IMG/VR virus record: IMGVR_UViG_3300038656_000204
Location: 1 to 37,013 of that record
Length of the DNA: 37,013 nucleotides
DNA from: a virus
Direction: 5' to 3' (one strand)
Within the stretch, counting starts at the first letter, position 1. Every line of letters starts with the position of its first letter. The translations under genes and the position numbers were made by a program. The notes beneath the pieces were generated by a model, which was not told where the DNA came from, searched no databases, and saw only the letters and a list, made by a program, of their open reading frames with translations. Positions 21,445 to 30,079 of this stretch are shown piece after piece.

Positions 21445-21978
21445 ATGAATATATATAAATTAAGAGTAGCAGGTCTTGAAAGAGACTTGCCTAAAATAAA
21501 AATTAATGATAACTTAACTATTGCAAGTTTTGTTATATTAGGTGATACCGAGTTAATAGAAAAAACAGCTTCTCTTATGGCTAAAGAAATACCAGATGTT
21601 GATTATATAGTATGCCCAGAAGCTAAATCAATTCCCTTAGCTCATGCAATAGCTGCAAGAAAAAAAGTTGATTATATAGTATTAAGAAAATCCATAAAAG
21701 GATATATGAATAACCCTATAAGTAAAGAAGTCAAATCTATTACTACAATAGAGAATCAACATCTTATTATAGATGGAAAAGATACTGAAAGGATAAAAGG
21801 AAAAAGAATAGCTATAATAGACGATGTAGTTTCTACAGGAGGTTCTTTAGAAACTGTAGAAGATTTACTAAATGAAGTTGGAAGCATTATAGTATGGAAA
21901 GGAGCTATATTATTAGAAGGGGATAAACAATTTGATGATTTATTTTATATAGAAAAATTACCTTTATGGTATAAATAA
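21445..21978 (+). CDS. Purine phosphoribosyltransferase (APRT/XPRT-like)
   Basis: 177 residues. The PRPP-binding signature IAIIDDVVSTGGSL lies at 122-135, and the upstream VDYIVCPEAKSIPLAHAIA (52-70) is the substrate-side loop of adenine/xanthine PRTases. VDYIVLRKS (75-83) is the next conserved strand. The family converts a purine base and PRPP to the nucleotide in the cytoplasm. The length matches bacterial APRT (about 170-190). It is followed after 20 nt by a purine permease with its own AAGGAG, so the pair forms a purine uptake and salvage operon. The exact base (adenine, xanthine or guanine) cannot be read from sequence alone. A small hairpin (GATGG/CCATC) lies in its leader. Confidence 0.8.
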   Translation: MNIYKLRVAGLERDLPKIKINDNLTIASFVILGDTELIEKTASLMAKEIPDVDYIVCPEAKSIPLAHAIAARKKVDYIVLRKSIKGYMNNPISKEVKSITTIENQHLIIDGKDTERIKGKRIAIIDDVVSTGGSLETVEDLLNEVGSIIVWKGAILLEGDKQFDDLFYIEKLPLWYK

Positions 21979-21998
21979 AATTTTTTAAGGAGTAATGT

Positions 21999-23153
21999 AT
22001 GGAAGGTTTACTTACCGATATACTAGCTGCACTTGCAGTAGTATTAAATGGTATTCCTCAAGGTTTATTAGCTTTAACTTATGGTTTTGCTGCTTTACCG
22101 ACTGCAATTGCTTTTGTGATAGGTATGGGAGGGGCGTTGGCATTTAATTCTGTGGCAACAATATCCTTTCAAGCTGAAACTATTACACTTGCAGGAACAA
22201 TGGGTAGCAACATAAAAGAAAGGCTTAGTCTTATTTTTTGGGGTGCTATATTTCTTTTGATACCATCTATATTAGGTTTAAATGAAGCTATTATAGATTG
22301 GATTGGTCCTATTATTGTTTTTAGTATGATGGCTGGAGTTGGAATCATGCTTGCTTATGTAGCTATAAATTTATGGCAATCAGAAAAGATAGTAGGTTCC
22401 TCTTCAATGATAACTGCTTTAATAGTATGGTTTATTACTAAAGATTTAGCAAATACAATAATAATTTCTATTTTTGTATCTATTGCTATTTTTAACATAC
22501 TTAAAATTAGTTATATTAAAAATTTGCTAAAAGAAAAATTTTCTTATAAAATAGAAGAAGAAAACATTCTTCTCGCAAATGAAAAATTTCAATTTGGTAA
22601 TATTATTTGGAGATTTTGGGAAAATAAAAGAGTTCTAATTGGTGCTTTATCTATAGCTTGTCTTAACATTGGTGCTAATATTTCTTTTGGAAAAATAACT
22701 GGTAGCATTGCAGGTGTTAATACTAATATTGACCATTTAGCAATTTATTCCAGTCTTGCTGATATTGGTTCTTCATTATTTGGAGGTGGTCCAGTAGAAG
22801 CTATTATATCTGGAACTGCAACTGCACCCCATCCTGTTTTAGCATCTGTTATTATGATGGGTATAATGGCAGTAATATTACTTTTAAAATTCCTACCTAA
22901 AATAGGAAAATTTGTTCATAAATCAACTATTGCTGGTTTCCTTTTTGTGCTTGGTGTATTTGTAACATTCTCTACAAATATTTTTAATGCAATAGTTACA
23001 ATACCCGAAGTTGCCGGTGGCCCATTTGGTTTCACCCCTTGGGGAATGATAATAGGAGCTACAGTATTAGTAAGTGCTAGATTCAATCCATTTTTTGGAT
23101 TATTATCTGGTGTTATTATAAAAATACTATTTATGTCAATAACCCCCACCTAA
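21999..23153 (+). CDS. NCS2-family purine permease (AzgA-like)
   Basis: 384 residues, largely hydrophobic with 10-12 transmembrane helices. The region NIGANISFGKITGSIAGV, then GGGPVEAIISGTATAPHPV, is close to the substrate-site region of AzgA/NCS2 purine transporters, which import adenine, hypoxanthine or guanine by proton symport. It is slightly shorter than bacterial AzgA (about 430). Start by AAGGAG six bases before the ATG. The last codons (ITPT, stop) run into an omega-like hairpin, so the C-terminus may have been trimmed. Purine permeases are very unusual in phages. It is coupled with the phosphoribosyltransferase upstream. Confidence 0.8.
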   Translation: MEGLLTDILAALAVVLNGIPQGLLALTYGFAALPTAIAFVIGMGGALAFNSVATISFQAETITLAGTMGSNIKERLSLIFWGAIFLLIPSILGLNEAIIDWIGPIIVFSMMAGVGIMLAYVAINLWQSEKIVGSSSMITALIVWFITKDLANTIIISIFVSIAIFNILKISYIKNLLKEKFSYKIEEENILLANEKFQFGNIIWRFWENKRVLIGALSIACLNIGANISFGKITGSIAGVNTNIDHLAIYSSLADIGSSLFGGGPVEAIISGTATAPHPVLASVIMMGIMAVILLLKFLPKIGKFVHKSTIAGFLFVLGVFVTFSTNIFNAIVTIPEVAGGPFGFTPWGMIIGATVLVSARFNPFFGLLSGVIIKILFMSITPT

Positions 23154-23195
23154 GCCTATCGGCTTTGAGGAAGGGGACTTCTTGCCAGAAAATAT
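23140..23195 (+). repeat. Omega-RNA-like hairpin 8 (TTCTTGCCAG subtype)
   Basis: CCCC / GGGG outer stem, CCT / AGG and AAGCC-tatc-GGCTT inner stems, then ACTTCTTGCCAGAAA. It overlaps the permease stop and starts with the same AATAACCCCCACCTAA as hairpin 6. Confidence 0.5.
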
Positions 23196-23221
23196 GTTAA
23201 AAGAAAAGGAGAGTCTATATT

Positions 23222-24190
23222 TTGAAAATATTACTTACATCTGATTGGCATACAAAGAAAGGATTACAGTCTCAATTAATAGTTGATTATTTGGATTATT
23301 TAGAACAATACTATCATGAAAATGATATGGATTATATTTTTGTATTAGGAGATATTTTTCATAAAAGCTCAAACATTAGAAATGATGCTTTTGTACCATT
23401 GTTTATGAAACTATTACATATGAAGAATAATGGAATAAAGTTTATCTTTTTAGTAGGCAATCATGATGTATATAATATTGACTATGATACTATAGTGGAT
23501 ACTTTTTCTCCTATTGGTGAGGTGATAAAAGAATATACCCAGTTAGAATTTAATGATGAGGTGTTTGATTTTTTACCATACACTAAAGACGAAAGTAAAA
23601 TACCAAAAAATGGTAGTTATTTGTTTACTCATGTTTCAATAGCAAACTTTAGTTTTGACAATGCTTTTCATGTTACAGAAAAACACGCATTTCCATTTGA
23701 AAAGTTTGAAGAATTTGACCATGTTTTTACTGGACATTTTCATCGGCATCAGCATATTAAAAATGTAATCTATATAGGCTCTCCTAATCAATTATCTCGT
23801 GGTGAAATAAATCAGCAAAAAGGTTTTATTACCTTAGACACAAAAGCTGAGAAATGGGAGTTTGTTGAATATGATGAAGCACCAAAGTTTGTAGAAATAT
23901 ATTCTAAAGATATAAAATATTTGAAATCACTTGATATAAAGGGAAATTTTGTAGTAGTATATATAGATGAGAAAATACAAGATTTTGCAAAGCTAAAATA
24001 TGTGTTATATGAATATGGTGCTATTGATATTATTCCCATATTCTTAAAAGAAGAGGAAGATTTTCAAATTGAGAATGTAACTCATAGTGATGATTTAGAG
24101 GAAATAACAAAAGAATTTATTTCTTCTATAGAGGATATAAATACTGAAAAATTACTTTCAGTATTTGATAAAGTATTAGAGAAAGCATGA
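23222..24190 (+). CDS. 47: Recombination endonuclease subunit gp47 (SbcD/Mre11-like)
   Basis: 322 residues from a TTG start (MKILLTSDWHTKKG) with GGAG upstream. Metallophosphoesterase motifs are DWH (8-10), GDIFH, GNHD and a late TGHFHRH. With gp46 it forms the Mre11/Rad50-type complex that resects double-strand ends and launches recombination-dependent replication. It is followed by gp46 after an 80-nt structured leader. Length and motif order match T4 gp47 (339). Confidence 0.88.
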   Translation: MKILLTSDWHTKKGLQSQLIVDYLDYLEQYYHENDMDYIFVLGDIFHKSSNIRNDAFVPLFMKLLHMKNNGIKFIFLVGNHDVYNIDYDTIVDTFSPIGEVIKEYTQLEFNDEVFDFLPYTKDESKIPKNGSYLFTHVSIANFSFDNAFHVTEKHAFPFEKFEEFDHVFTGHFHRHQHIKNVIYIGSPNQLSRGEINQQKGFITLDTKAEKWEFVEYDEAPKFVEIYSKDIKYLKSLDIKGNFVVVYIDEKIQDFAKLKYVLYEYGAIDIIPIFLKEEEDFQIENVTHSDDLEEITKEFISSIEDINTEKLLSVFDKVLEKA

Positions 24191-24204
24191 TAAAAATTAC
24201 AATT

Positions 24205-24265
24205 CTAATAGAAAGGAGAAGGGCATATTTCTCCACGAAGTAAGCTTCGTGATTTCCTGTGCCTA
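24205..24265 (+). promoter_or_regulatory. Structured gp46 leader that hides the ribosome site
   Basis: The only ribosome site (AAAGGAGAA) pairs with TTCTCC downstream (24215-24220 / 24229-24234). A second perfect hairpin CACGAAG-taag-CTTCGTG (24234-24251) follows, then TTTCCTGTG, 55 nt from the site to the ATG. The 3' part resembles the omega-like hairpin before the HNH gene (shared GTG-TTTCCTGT). Confidence 0.5.
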
Positions 24266-24272
24266 GAAAATT

Positions 24273-26423
24273 ATGAATCCAGCTAGTGTATCAATAAAAA
24301 ACTATAAATCATATGGTGATGAACAAACAACTCTTGATTTGAGTGGAAATAGTGTAAAACTCATCTATGGAAACATAGGCGCAGGAAAGACTACTTTTGT
24401 AGATGCTATTATTTGGTGTTTGTATGGACAATCTCTTGTAAATCAAGATGAAGTTATCAATAGAAAAATAAAAAAGAATTGTAAGGTAGAGTTTGATTTT
24501 TTTATAAAAGAAGATATTTATTCTGTTATTCGTTATCGCAATCATGATGTGAATAAAGATAATCTTCTTATTTTTAAAAACCACAAGAATATTTCACCAA
24601 ATAAGAAGAAAGATGCCCAAGCTCTTATTGATGAAATTGTTGGAATTAACCATAAAGCAATGATTAATTCAGTTATGTTTTCAAGTGAAATTTATACATC
24701 ATTCCTTAGAGTCTCTGAAGGTAGAAGGCTTGATATTATTGAAAGTGTTTTAGACTTAAAGCAATTTAGAAAATGGGCTGATGCTACTAAAAAATTAAAG
24801 AAACCTATAGAAGAAGAATATCAACATGTAAAAGAAGAGATCGGAAAAATTGAATACGGTGTTAATACCATTCAAGAAAACATTAATGAATATAAGCAAA
24901 ACGCAAAAAATATTCTTGAGGGACTAAAAGAGAAAAAAGCTAAGCTTGAAGAAGAGCAAATAAAATTAAAAAAAGAAATTAAAGAATATAAAGATATTGA
25001 TATTGAAAAAGAAAAAGAGCTTATTACTGAACATAATAAAGTGAAGGAATATAATAATTCTATTAAAGAATCAATCAATACTCTTGAACAACAAAAGAAA
25101 GAAAAGGATGATTTATTCTCTAATAAGAATACTGAATATAATAGAGCAAAAGAGAAAATAAAGGGAATAGAGAAAGTAGATTTTGATGCAGAAATAGAGA
25201 AAATAAAGAAATCAAACGAAGATGAAAAAGCTCAAGATAAGATAGATTCTTTATATCAACAAAGAGAGGATATTCAATCTGTAATAAGTCAAATAACAAG
25301 TATTAATAAAGAAATAGAGTCTTTTAGAAGTGCAATGGAAACTACTTCTGATAAGGTTTGTTATACTTGTGGACAATCACTTAATGATGAAGCTAAGACT
25401 AAAATACATGATGATTTAGAATCTAAAATTACAGATAAGTTTAAAAAGAAAGAAGAACTTGAAAAAGAAAAAGAGAGAATAAATAATAAGAATAATGATC
25501 TTGATACTAGGATAGAAGATTTAAAAACTAATATGTATAATGTAAAATCAGATTATACAAAAGAAGAACTTGAAGAACATAAATCCTCATTATCCGAACT
25601 TAGAGTAAAAGAAGCTGGTTTGAGTAAAGAAGTTATTTTTCTTAACGAGGCAATAGAAGATCTTGATAAAAGAATAAAAGAAAAGAAGGCAGAGTTTCTT
25701 GAAGAGAATATACCAAGTAAATACTCTGAAGATTTTCTAGATAATATATCTTCTATTGTTGAAAATAATAAAAATAGAAAAGAAGAGGTAAATAAAGAGC
25801 TTTCAACAATAAGTGAAAAGGCAAAGAATACATATGATAAAGAGTATATAGAAAAACTTGCAAAGAAGATAAAGACATTAGAGAAGAGAGGAGAAAAAGA
25901 AAATAAAACCTTAGAAGACAAAGGCAATGAAATTTATTATTATGATTACCTCTTAAAGATGTTTTCTAATAAAGATTATGGTATAAAGAAATATGTTATA
26001 TCTAAAATGATTGATTTATTTAATGCAAATATTAACAAGTATATTCCATTGTTTTTTGATAGACCTATCAATGTTAATTTTGATAAGAACTTAAAAGAAT
26101 CTATAATAGAGGATAAAGAAGAGATTAGTTTTCAATCTTTTTCTTCTGGAGAGAAAACACTACTTGATGTAGCAATAGCATTTTCTCTTTATATGTTAGT
26201 TAAAAATTTCTTTTCTTCTGATATGAGATTTCTTGTATTTGATGAAATACTTGATAGGAACTTGGATGAGAATGGTATAAATGCTATACTTAATATTATC
26301 CAGGAAAAGTCAAAATCAAATTCAATTATGGTTATATCTCATAGAGGAGAATATAAAGAAAGCTTTAATAATAAAATAAGAGTTTACAAGGAAGATGGCT
26401 TTAGTAGGTTGGCATATGAGTGA
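24273..26423 (+). CDS. 46: Recombination endonuclease subunit gp46 (SbcC/Rad50-like ATPase)
   Basis: 716 residues. Walker A GNIGAGKT is at 33-40. Long coiled coils from about 170-600 are interrupted by a zinc hook with C363/C366 (VCYTCGQSL). The ABC signature SSGEKTLLD is at about 625-633 and Walker B FLVFDE at about 652-658. This is the ATPase partner of the gp47 nuclease just upstream. Larger than T4 gp46 (560) because of the extended coiled coil. The last codons overlap the next small gene. No ribosome site is adjacent to the ATG; see the leader entry. Confidence 0.88.
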   Translation: MNPASVSIKNYKSYGDEQTTLDLSGNSVKLIYGNIGAGKTTFVDAIIWCLYGQSLVNQDEVINRKIKKNCKVEFDFFIKEDIYSVIRYRNHDVNKDNLLIFKNHKNISPNKKKDAQALIDEIVGINHKAMINSVMFSSEIYTSFLRVSEGRRLDIIESVLDLKQFRKWADATKKLKKPIEEEYQHVKEEIGKIEYGVNTIQENINEYKQNAKNILEGLKEKKAKLEEEQIKLKKEIKEYKDIDIEKEKELITEHNKVKEYNNSIKESINTLEQQKKEKDDLFSNKNTEYNRAKEKIKGIEKVDFDAEIEKIKKSNEDEKAQDKIDSLYQQREDIQSVISQITSINKEIESFRSAMETTSDKVCYTCGQSLNDEAKTKIHDDLESKITDKFKKKEELEKEKERINNKNNDLDTRIEDLKTNMYNVKSDYTKEELEEHKSSLSELRVKEAGLSKEVIFLNEAIEDLDKRIKEKKAEFLEENIPSKYSEDFLDNISSIVENNKNRKEEVNKELSTISEKAKNTYDKEYIEKLAKKIKTLEKRGEKENKTLEDKGNEIYYYDYLLKMFSNKDYGIKKYVISKMIDLFNANINKYIPLFFDRPINVNFDKNLKESIIEDKEEISFQSFSSGEKTLLDVAIAFSLYMLVKNFFSSDMRFLVFDEILDRNLDENGINAILNIIQEKSKSNSIMVISHRGEYKESFNNKIRVYKEDGFSRLAYE

Positions 26424-26748
26424 AAACAACAGTGAAATTCAACAAGTTATAAAAGAAATAATAAAACAAGCAAACGATAGAGAAATAGATGAAGGTAGTA
26501 AAGGAATAATATTTTTAGATGGAGGGAGTGAGGTATTTGTAAGTAGTTATTTTTATACCATGAGAGGTATATGGTTAAAATATAAAAGGGCTATACGATA
26601 TGAAGACCAAAAATTAATAGATGAGGTATATACAAAATATACAATGGCGGGTATTTTAACTAATGGTTCTAGTTATTTAGATTTAGATACCATTATTGGT
26701 ATGATGGAAATAGATGAAGATATGAGCTGGCTACCCGATGAGGGTTAG
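26416..26748 (+). CDS. Small acidic protein of unknown function
   Basis: 110 residues from ATG 26416 (MSENNSEIQQVIKEI), overlapping the end of gp46; an ATG seven codons earlier is possible but badly spaced from its ribosome site. Helical with aromatic patches (SSYFYTMRGIWLKYKRAI) and an acidic end (MEIDEDMSWLPDEG). Its stop overlaps the stop of the convergent gene. Probably translated with gp46. No family is recognised. Confidence 0.5.
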   Translation: MSENNSEIQQVIKEIIKQANDREIDEGSKGIIFLDGGSEVFVSSYFYTMRGIWLKYKRAIRYEDQKLIDEVYTKYTMAGILTNGSSYLDLDTIIGMMEIDEDMSWLPDEG

Positions 26749-28154
26749 CTAGTTTTCTTTATAGGAGATCCTGAAGCTGTTGGTGAGTCGATTTTAGGCA
26801 TAATCTCATCTCGCTTTCTTTGATTCATAGCATCAATGGCTCTTTGTTGAGCTCTTTGTGTTTTCTTTTGGTTTGGAATTGAGCTTTTCTTCTGTTGTTG
26901 TCCAGCCATCTTAACTGTATTACCTTTAGATCTAGAACCAGCTACAGCAGACTTTTTCTGTCTTGTGTCTCTACTTTTCTTTAAAGCTTTTTGATAAATC
27001 TCTTCTTTAGTTTTATTATCAGTTGCTGTAATCCATTTACGAGCATCTCCATAATTAAGTTGTTTAGCTATAAAATTAGCACGAGCGTTACTTTGAACTT
27101 GTTGTTGAACATCCTTAATTTTTTTACCAGCAACTCTTCCAACTTCTTTAGTTTGTTTATAAGTAGCACTACCCTTTATTTTTTCAGAAGCTCCTTTAAC
27201 TCCTCTCTTAGCTCTTCCAGCTATTCCTTCAATCTTTTTTGCTGTTCTGCCAACTTTACCTGATAGTTGTGCTCTTTGTGCTTTTAATACAGCATTTTTA
27301 GTTACAGTTTCAAGTTCAGTAAGTGCTTGTTTTGCTTTAAGCTCTGGGTTAGTAATAAGACCTTCTTCTGCTTTTTGAACTCTTTTAATAAGCTTATCTA
27401 CCTTACTTTGAACTACTGATTTTTGTTTATTTACATCTTTCTTGTTTTCAGCATTTTTCTCTAAATCTCCTAATTTAGATAATGCTTCTTCTTGGGTTTC
27501 TTTAAGTTTATCAATAGTTTTTTTATAGTTATAGTTTTTACTAGACTCAGCGCCTTTTTCAACATCACGCTTTACGCCTTTTTCAATACGAGCCTTTCTT
27601 TCTTCTTTTGTTTTAGAGCCTTTTTCATCATCAGCACCATTTTCTTCTGCTTCAGGCTCTCTTACATCAGCATCATCTTCTTTTGTTTTAGAGCCTTTTT
27701 CATCATCAGCACCATCTTCTTTTGTTTTAGAGCCTTTTTCATCATCTTCTTCTGCTTCAGTATCTGCTTCTTCACCTGTATTGGATTTGACTTTAGGAGA
27801 GTTAATTTCTTGTTCATTAGCTCTTTTTCTTGTAGGAGAAATAATATCATCTTTAATAGTTTTATTAAAAGTTTCAGGATTTTCAATGCTTAGCCCTATT
27901 TTTTCAGCAAAATCAGGGTCTTTTTCTTTTACAATATAAGTTGCTACAGCTAAGTCCCTATCTTTTTTACTATCAAGAAACTGCTTATAGTTTTCAGTTT
28001 TGTTTATTTGTTCAATAAAGTCATTAAGCTCTTCTTTTGATAAAGAATTTAAAAGACTTTTTGCGGAAGCAGTATTTTGCTTGACAATAGATTGTATATT
28101 TTGTAGATTATAATCTATAGATTGTTCTTGAAGATATTTTCTTAAAGATTTCAT
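26745..28154 (-). CDS. Basic repeat-bearing late protein, probable internal head protein
   Basis: 469 residues. ATG 28154 is chosen because GGAG lies 5 nt before it. The N-terminus MKSLRKYLQEQS carries an LxE site (L-Q-E) like the T4 capsid-targeting peptide. Residues about 130-200 have acidic repeats containing DDEKGSKTKE. The C-terminal 250 residues are extremely Lys/Arg rich (GRVAGKKIKDVQQQVQ, RQKKSAVAGSRSKG), which suits packaging with DNA. A late motif lies upstream. No enzymatic motif is seen. The function as an internal protein is inference. Confidence 0.55.
   Translation of the reverse strand: MKSLRKYLQEQSIDYNLQNIQSIVKQNTASAKSLLNSLSKEELNDFIEQINKTENYKQFLDSKKDRDLAVATYIVKEKDPDFAEKIGLSIENPETFNKTIKDDIISPTRKRANEQEINSPKVKSNTGEEADTEAEEDDEKGSKTKEDGADDEKGSKTKEDDADVREPEAEENGADDEKGSKTKEERKARIEKGVKRDVEKGAESSKNYNYKKTIDKLKETQEEALSKLGDLEKNAENKKDVNKQKSVVQSKVDKLIKRVQKAEEGLITNPELKAKQALTELETVTKNAVLKAQRAQLSGKVGRTAKKIEGIAGRAKRGVKGASEKIKGSATYKQTKEVGRVAGKKIKDVQQQVQSNARANFIAKQLNYGDARKWITATDNKTKEEIYQKALKKSRDTRQKKSAVAGSRSKGNTVKMAGQQQKKSSIPNQKKTQRAQQRAIDAMNQRKRDEIMPKIDSPTASGSPIKKTS
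27600..27750. repeat. In-frame imperfect tandem repeats in the internal-protein gene
   Basis: The string TTTTGTTTTAGAGCC and TTTTTCATCATC recurs three times at about 40-60-bp intervals on the plus strand, encoding the repeated DDEKGSKTKE blocks on the minus strand. Confidence 0.6.
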
Positions 28155-28172
28155 ATTTACTCCAGTCATTAT

Positions 28173-28188
28173 TTTACTTTAACTTTAC
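28173..28188 (-). promoter_or_regulatory. Late-type promoter motif, minus strand
   Basis: GTAAAGTTAAAGTAAA on the minus strand, about 19 nt before the ATG at 28154 and back to back with the dnaE-region promoter. Confidence 0.55.
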
Positions 28189-28195
28189 ATTACCG

Positions 28196-28224
28196 TTGAC
28201 AAAAAAGAAGGTATATGGTATTCT
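28196..28224 (+). promoter_or_regulatory. Sigma70-like promoter of the dnaE region
   Basis: TTGACA, 17-nt spacer, TATTCT. It probably belonged to dnaE before the homing endonuclease gene was inserted and now drives both. Confidence 0.75.
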
Positions 28225-28253
28225 TAAAATAGAACATTATAAGAGGAGAAAAA

Positions 28254-28307
28254 ATGTTTGTTCAACTTCATTTACATAGCCATTTAGAAAGTAGGGGTTT
28301 TGTGTAA
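28254..28307 (+). pseudogene. Duplicated 5' end of the polymerase gene (17 codons)
   Basis: GGAG plus ATG then MFVQLHLHSHLESR, nearly the same as MFAQLHLHSHLGSR at the real polymerase start at 30080. About 45 bp including the ribosome site are duplicated (28241-28289 and 30066-30114). The copy ends at a TAA (28305-28307) 10 nt before the endonuclease ATG, so it acts as a tiny leader cistron. Confidence 0.75.
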
Positions 28308-28317
28308 AAGTAACATT

Positions 28318-30066
28318 ATGAATATAGTAAAAATATCAACACTAGACAAAAAAGAAGTAAATATAAGTCTGTTTATAGAAGATGGCTTATTTAATTTGGA
28401 GTTAGTTCCAAAAACATACAATATTACTTTTATATGTGATATTTGTGGTAAAGAGGCAAGTAAACGCAAAGGAAATTTAAAAAATAATAACCTTGTTTGT
28501 GGGGTTTGTCAAAGGAAGCAAACGAATTTAGAAAAGTATGGTGTTGAAGTTTCAACACAAAGTAAAGAGATTTTGGAAAAAAGAAAAAACAACAATATAT
28601 ATAAGTATGGAGTCTCAAGCCCTTCTTCTTTAGAATCAGTTAAGGAAAAGGCAAAACAAACAAATTTAGAAAAGTATGGTGTTGAAACTTCAACACAAAG
28701 TAAAGAGATTTTGGAAAAAAGAAAAAACAACAATATAGAAAAATATGGTGTTGACAGTCCTAGAAAATTAGAATCAGTTAAAGAAAAGGCAAAACAAACA
28801 AATTTAAAAAAGTATGGTGTTGAAAATCCCTTTGGGTCAAAGCAAATTAAAGAAAAAATAAAACAAACAAACTTGGAAAAATATGGTGTTGAGTATCCAG
28901 GGCAGAGTAAAGATGTTAAAGAAAAAATAAAACAAACAAACTTGGAAAAATATGGTGTTGAGTATTATTTTCAAAGTAGCATTTTTCTCAAAGGAAATCA
29001 TAATAAATCAAAAGAAAGGTTTTTTAAAAATTTAAAGGTTTTTTCTTTTGACAATCTTGTGGAGCCTTTATTTGATATTAATGAATATTATGGAGTTAAG
29101 GAAAAAGGAAGTGTAATAGACTATAAATGGAAGTGTAAAAAATGTAATAATATTTTTTATGATAATATTTACGCTGGTAAAATACCAAGATGTCAAAAAT
29201 GTTTTCCAACTAACGAGTCTGTTTCGGAAGTTGAGTTGAGAGATTTCATAAGTCAATATATTTATGTAGAATCTCATAACAGAAAAATAATAAAGCCATA
29301 CGAAATTGATATACTTATACCAGAAAGAAAAATAGCTATTGAGTTTAATGGTTTATATTGGCATAGTGAAATAAATGGAAAACATAAAAATTACCATTTA
29401 AATAAGCAAAAATTAGCTAAAGAAAAGGGATATGATTTAATACATGTATTTGAGAATGAATGGATTAATAAAAAAGATATAGTGAGTAGCATACTTCTTT
29501 CTAGGCTGAATATATATAATGAAGTAATTTATGCTAGAAAAACTGTTATCAAACCTGTTAGTATTAAAGAGAGAAGGGAATTCCTTAATGCTAATCATTT
29601 ACAAGGAGATATAGGCTCTTCGTTGCAATATGGATTATATTATAATGGTATTTTAGTATCTGTAGTAACTTTTGGTAAGCCAAGATTTAACAAAAGATAT
29701 AATTGGGAATTATTAAGATCAGCTAGTAAGAAAAACACTAAAGTAATAGGTGGTTTTTCTAAGTTGTTGAAATATTTTCTAAATAATTATAATGGAAATA
29801 TTATAACATATTCTGATAAGCGCTATTTTAATGGTAATGTGTATGAAAGTAATGGGTTTGAGTATTTAAAAACTAGTAAACCAAATTATTTTTATTTCAA
29901 GAAAAATAATCTTAATTTGGAAAGTAGAAATAAATATCAAAAACATAAGCTTAAAAATATTTTTGAAAATTATGATGATAACTTGACAGAATATGAAAAC
30001 ATGTTATATAATAACTATAATAGAATATGGGATTGTGGGAATAAAGTCTATATTTTAAATAGATAA
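28318..30066 (+). CDS. EDxHD/Vsr-type homing endonuclease with KYGV repeats
   Basis: 582 residues from ATG 28318. An N-terminal four-Cys zinc element (C40/C43, C61/C64) is followed by seven KYGV-containing repeats (about residues 72-213, spacing 22-24), often LEKYGVE, of the type seen in phage homing endonucleases for DNA contact. A second zinc ribbon (C273/C276, C292/C295) precedes a Vsr-like nuclease core: EVELRDF, YEIDILIPERKIAIEFNG, then a His-rich segment and GYDLIHVFENEW. This fits the EDxHD family typified by I-Bth0305I. The C-terminal 180 residues resemble a GNAT-like domain seen in related proteins. It lies exactly at the 5' end of dnaE and presumably depends on translation of the leader cistron. 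Confidence 0.78.
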   Translation: MNIVKISTLDKKEVNISLFIEDGLFNLELVPKTYNITFICDICGKEASKRKGNLKNNNLVCGVCQRKQTNLEKYGVEVSTQSKEILEKRKNNNIYKYGVSSPSSLESVKEKAKQTNLEKYGVETSTQSKEILEKRKNNNIEKYGVDSPRKLESVKEKAKQTNLKKYGVENPFGSKQIKEKIKQTNLEKYGVEYPGQSKDVKEKIKQTNLEKYGVEYYFQSSIFLKGNHNKSKERFFKNLKVFSFDNLVEPLFDINEYYGVKEKGSVIDYKWKCKKCNNIFYDNIYAGKIPRCQKCFPTNESVSEVELRDFISQYIYVESHNRKIIKPYEIDILIPERKIAIEFNGLYWHSEINGKHKNYHLNKQKLAKEKGYDLIHVFENEWINKKDIVSSILLSRLNIYNEVIYARKTVIKPVSIKERREFLNANHLQGDIGSSLQYGLYYNGILVSVVTFGKPRFNKRYNWELLRSASKKNTKVIGGFSKLLKYFLNNYNGNIITYSDKRYFNGNVYESNGFEYLKTSKPNYFYFKKNNLNLESRNKYQKHKLKNIFENYDDNLTEYENMLYNNYNRIWDCGNKVYILNR

Positions 30067-30079
30067 ATAAGGAGAAAAA

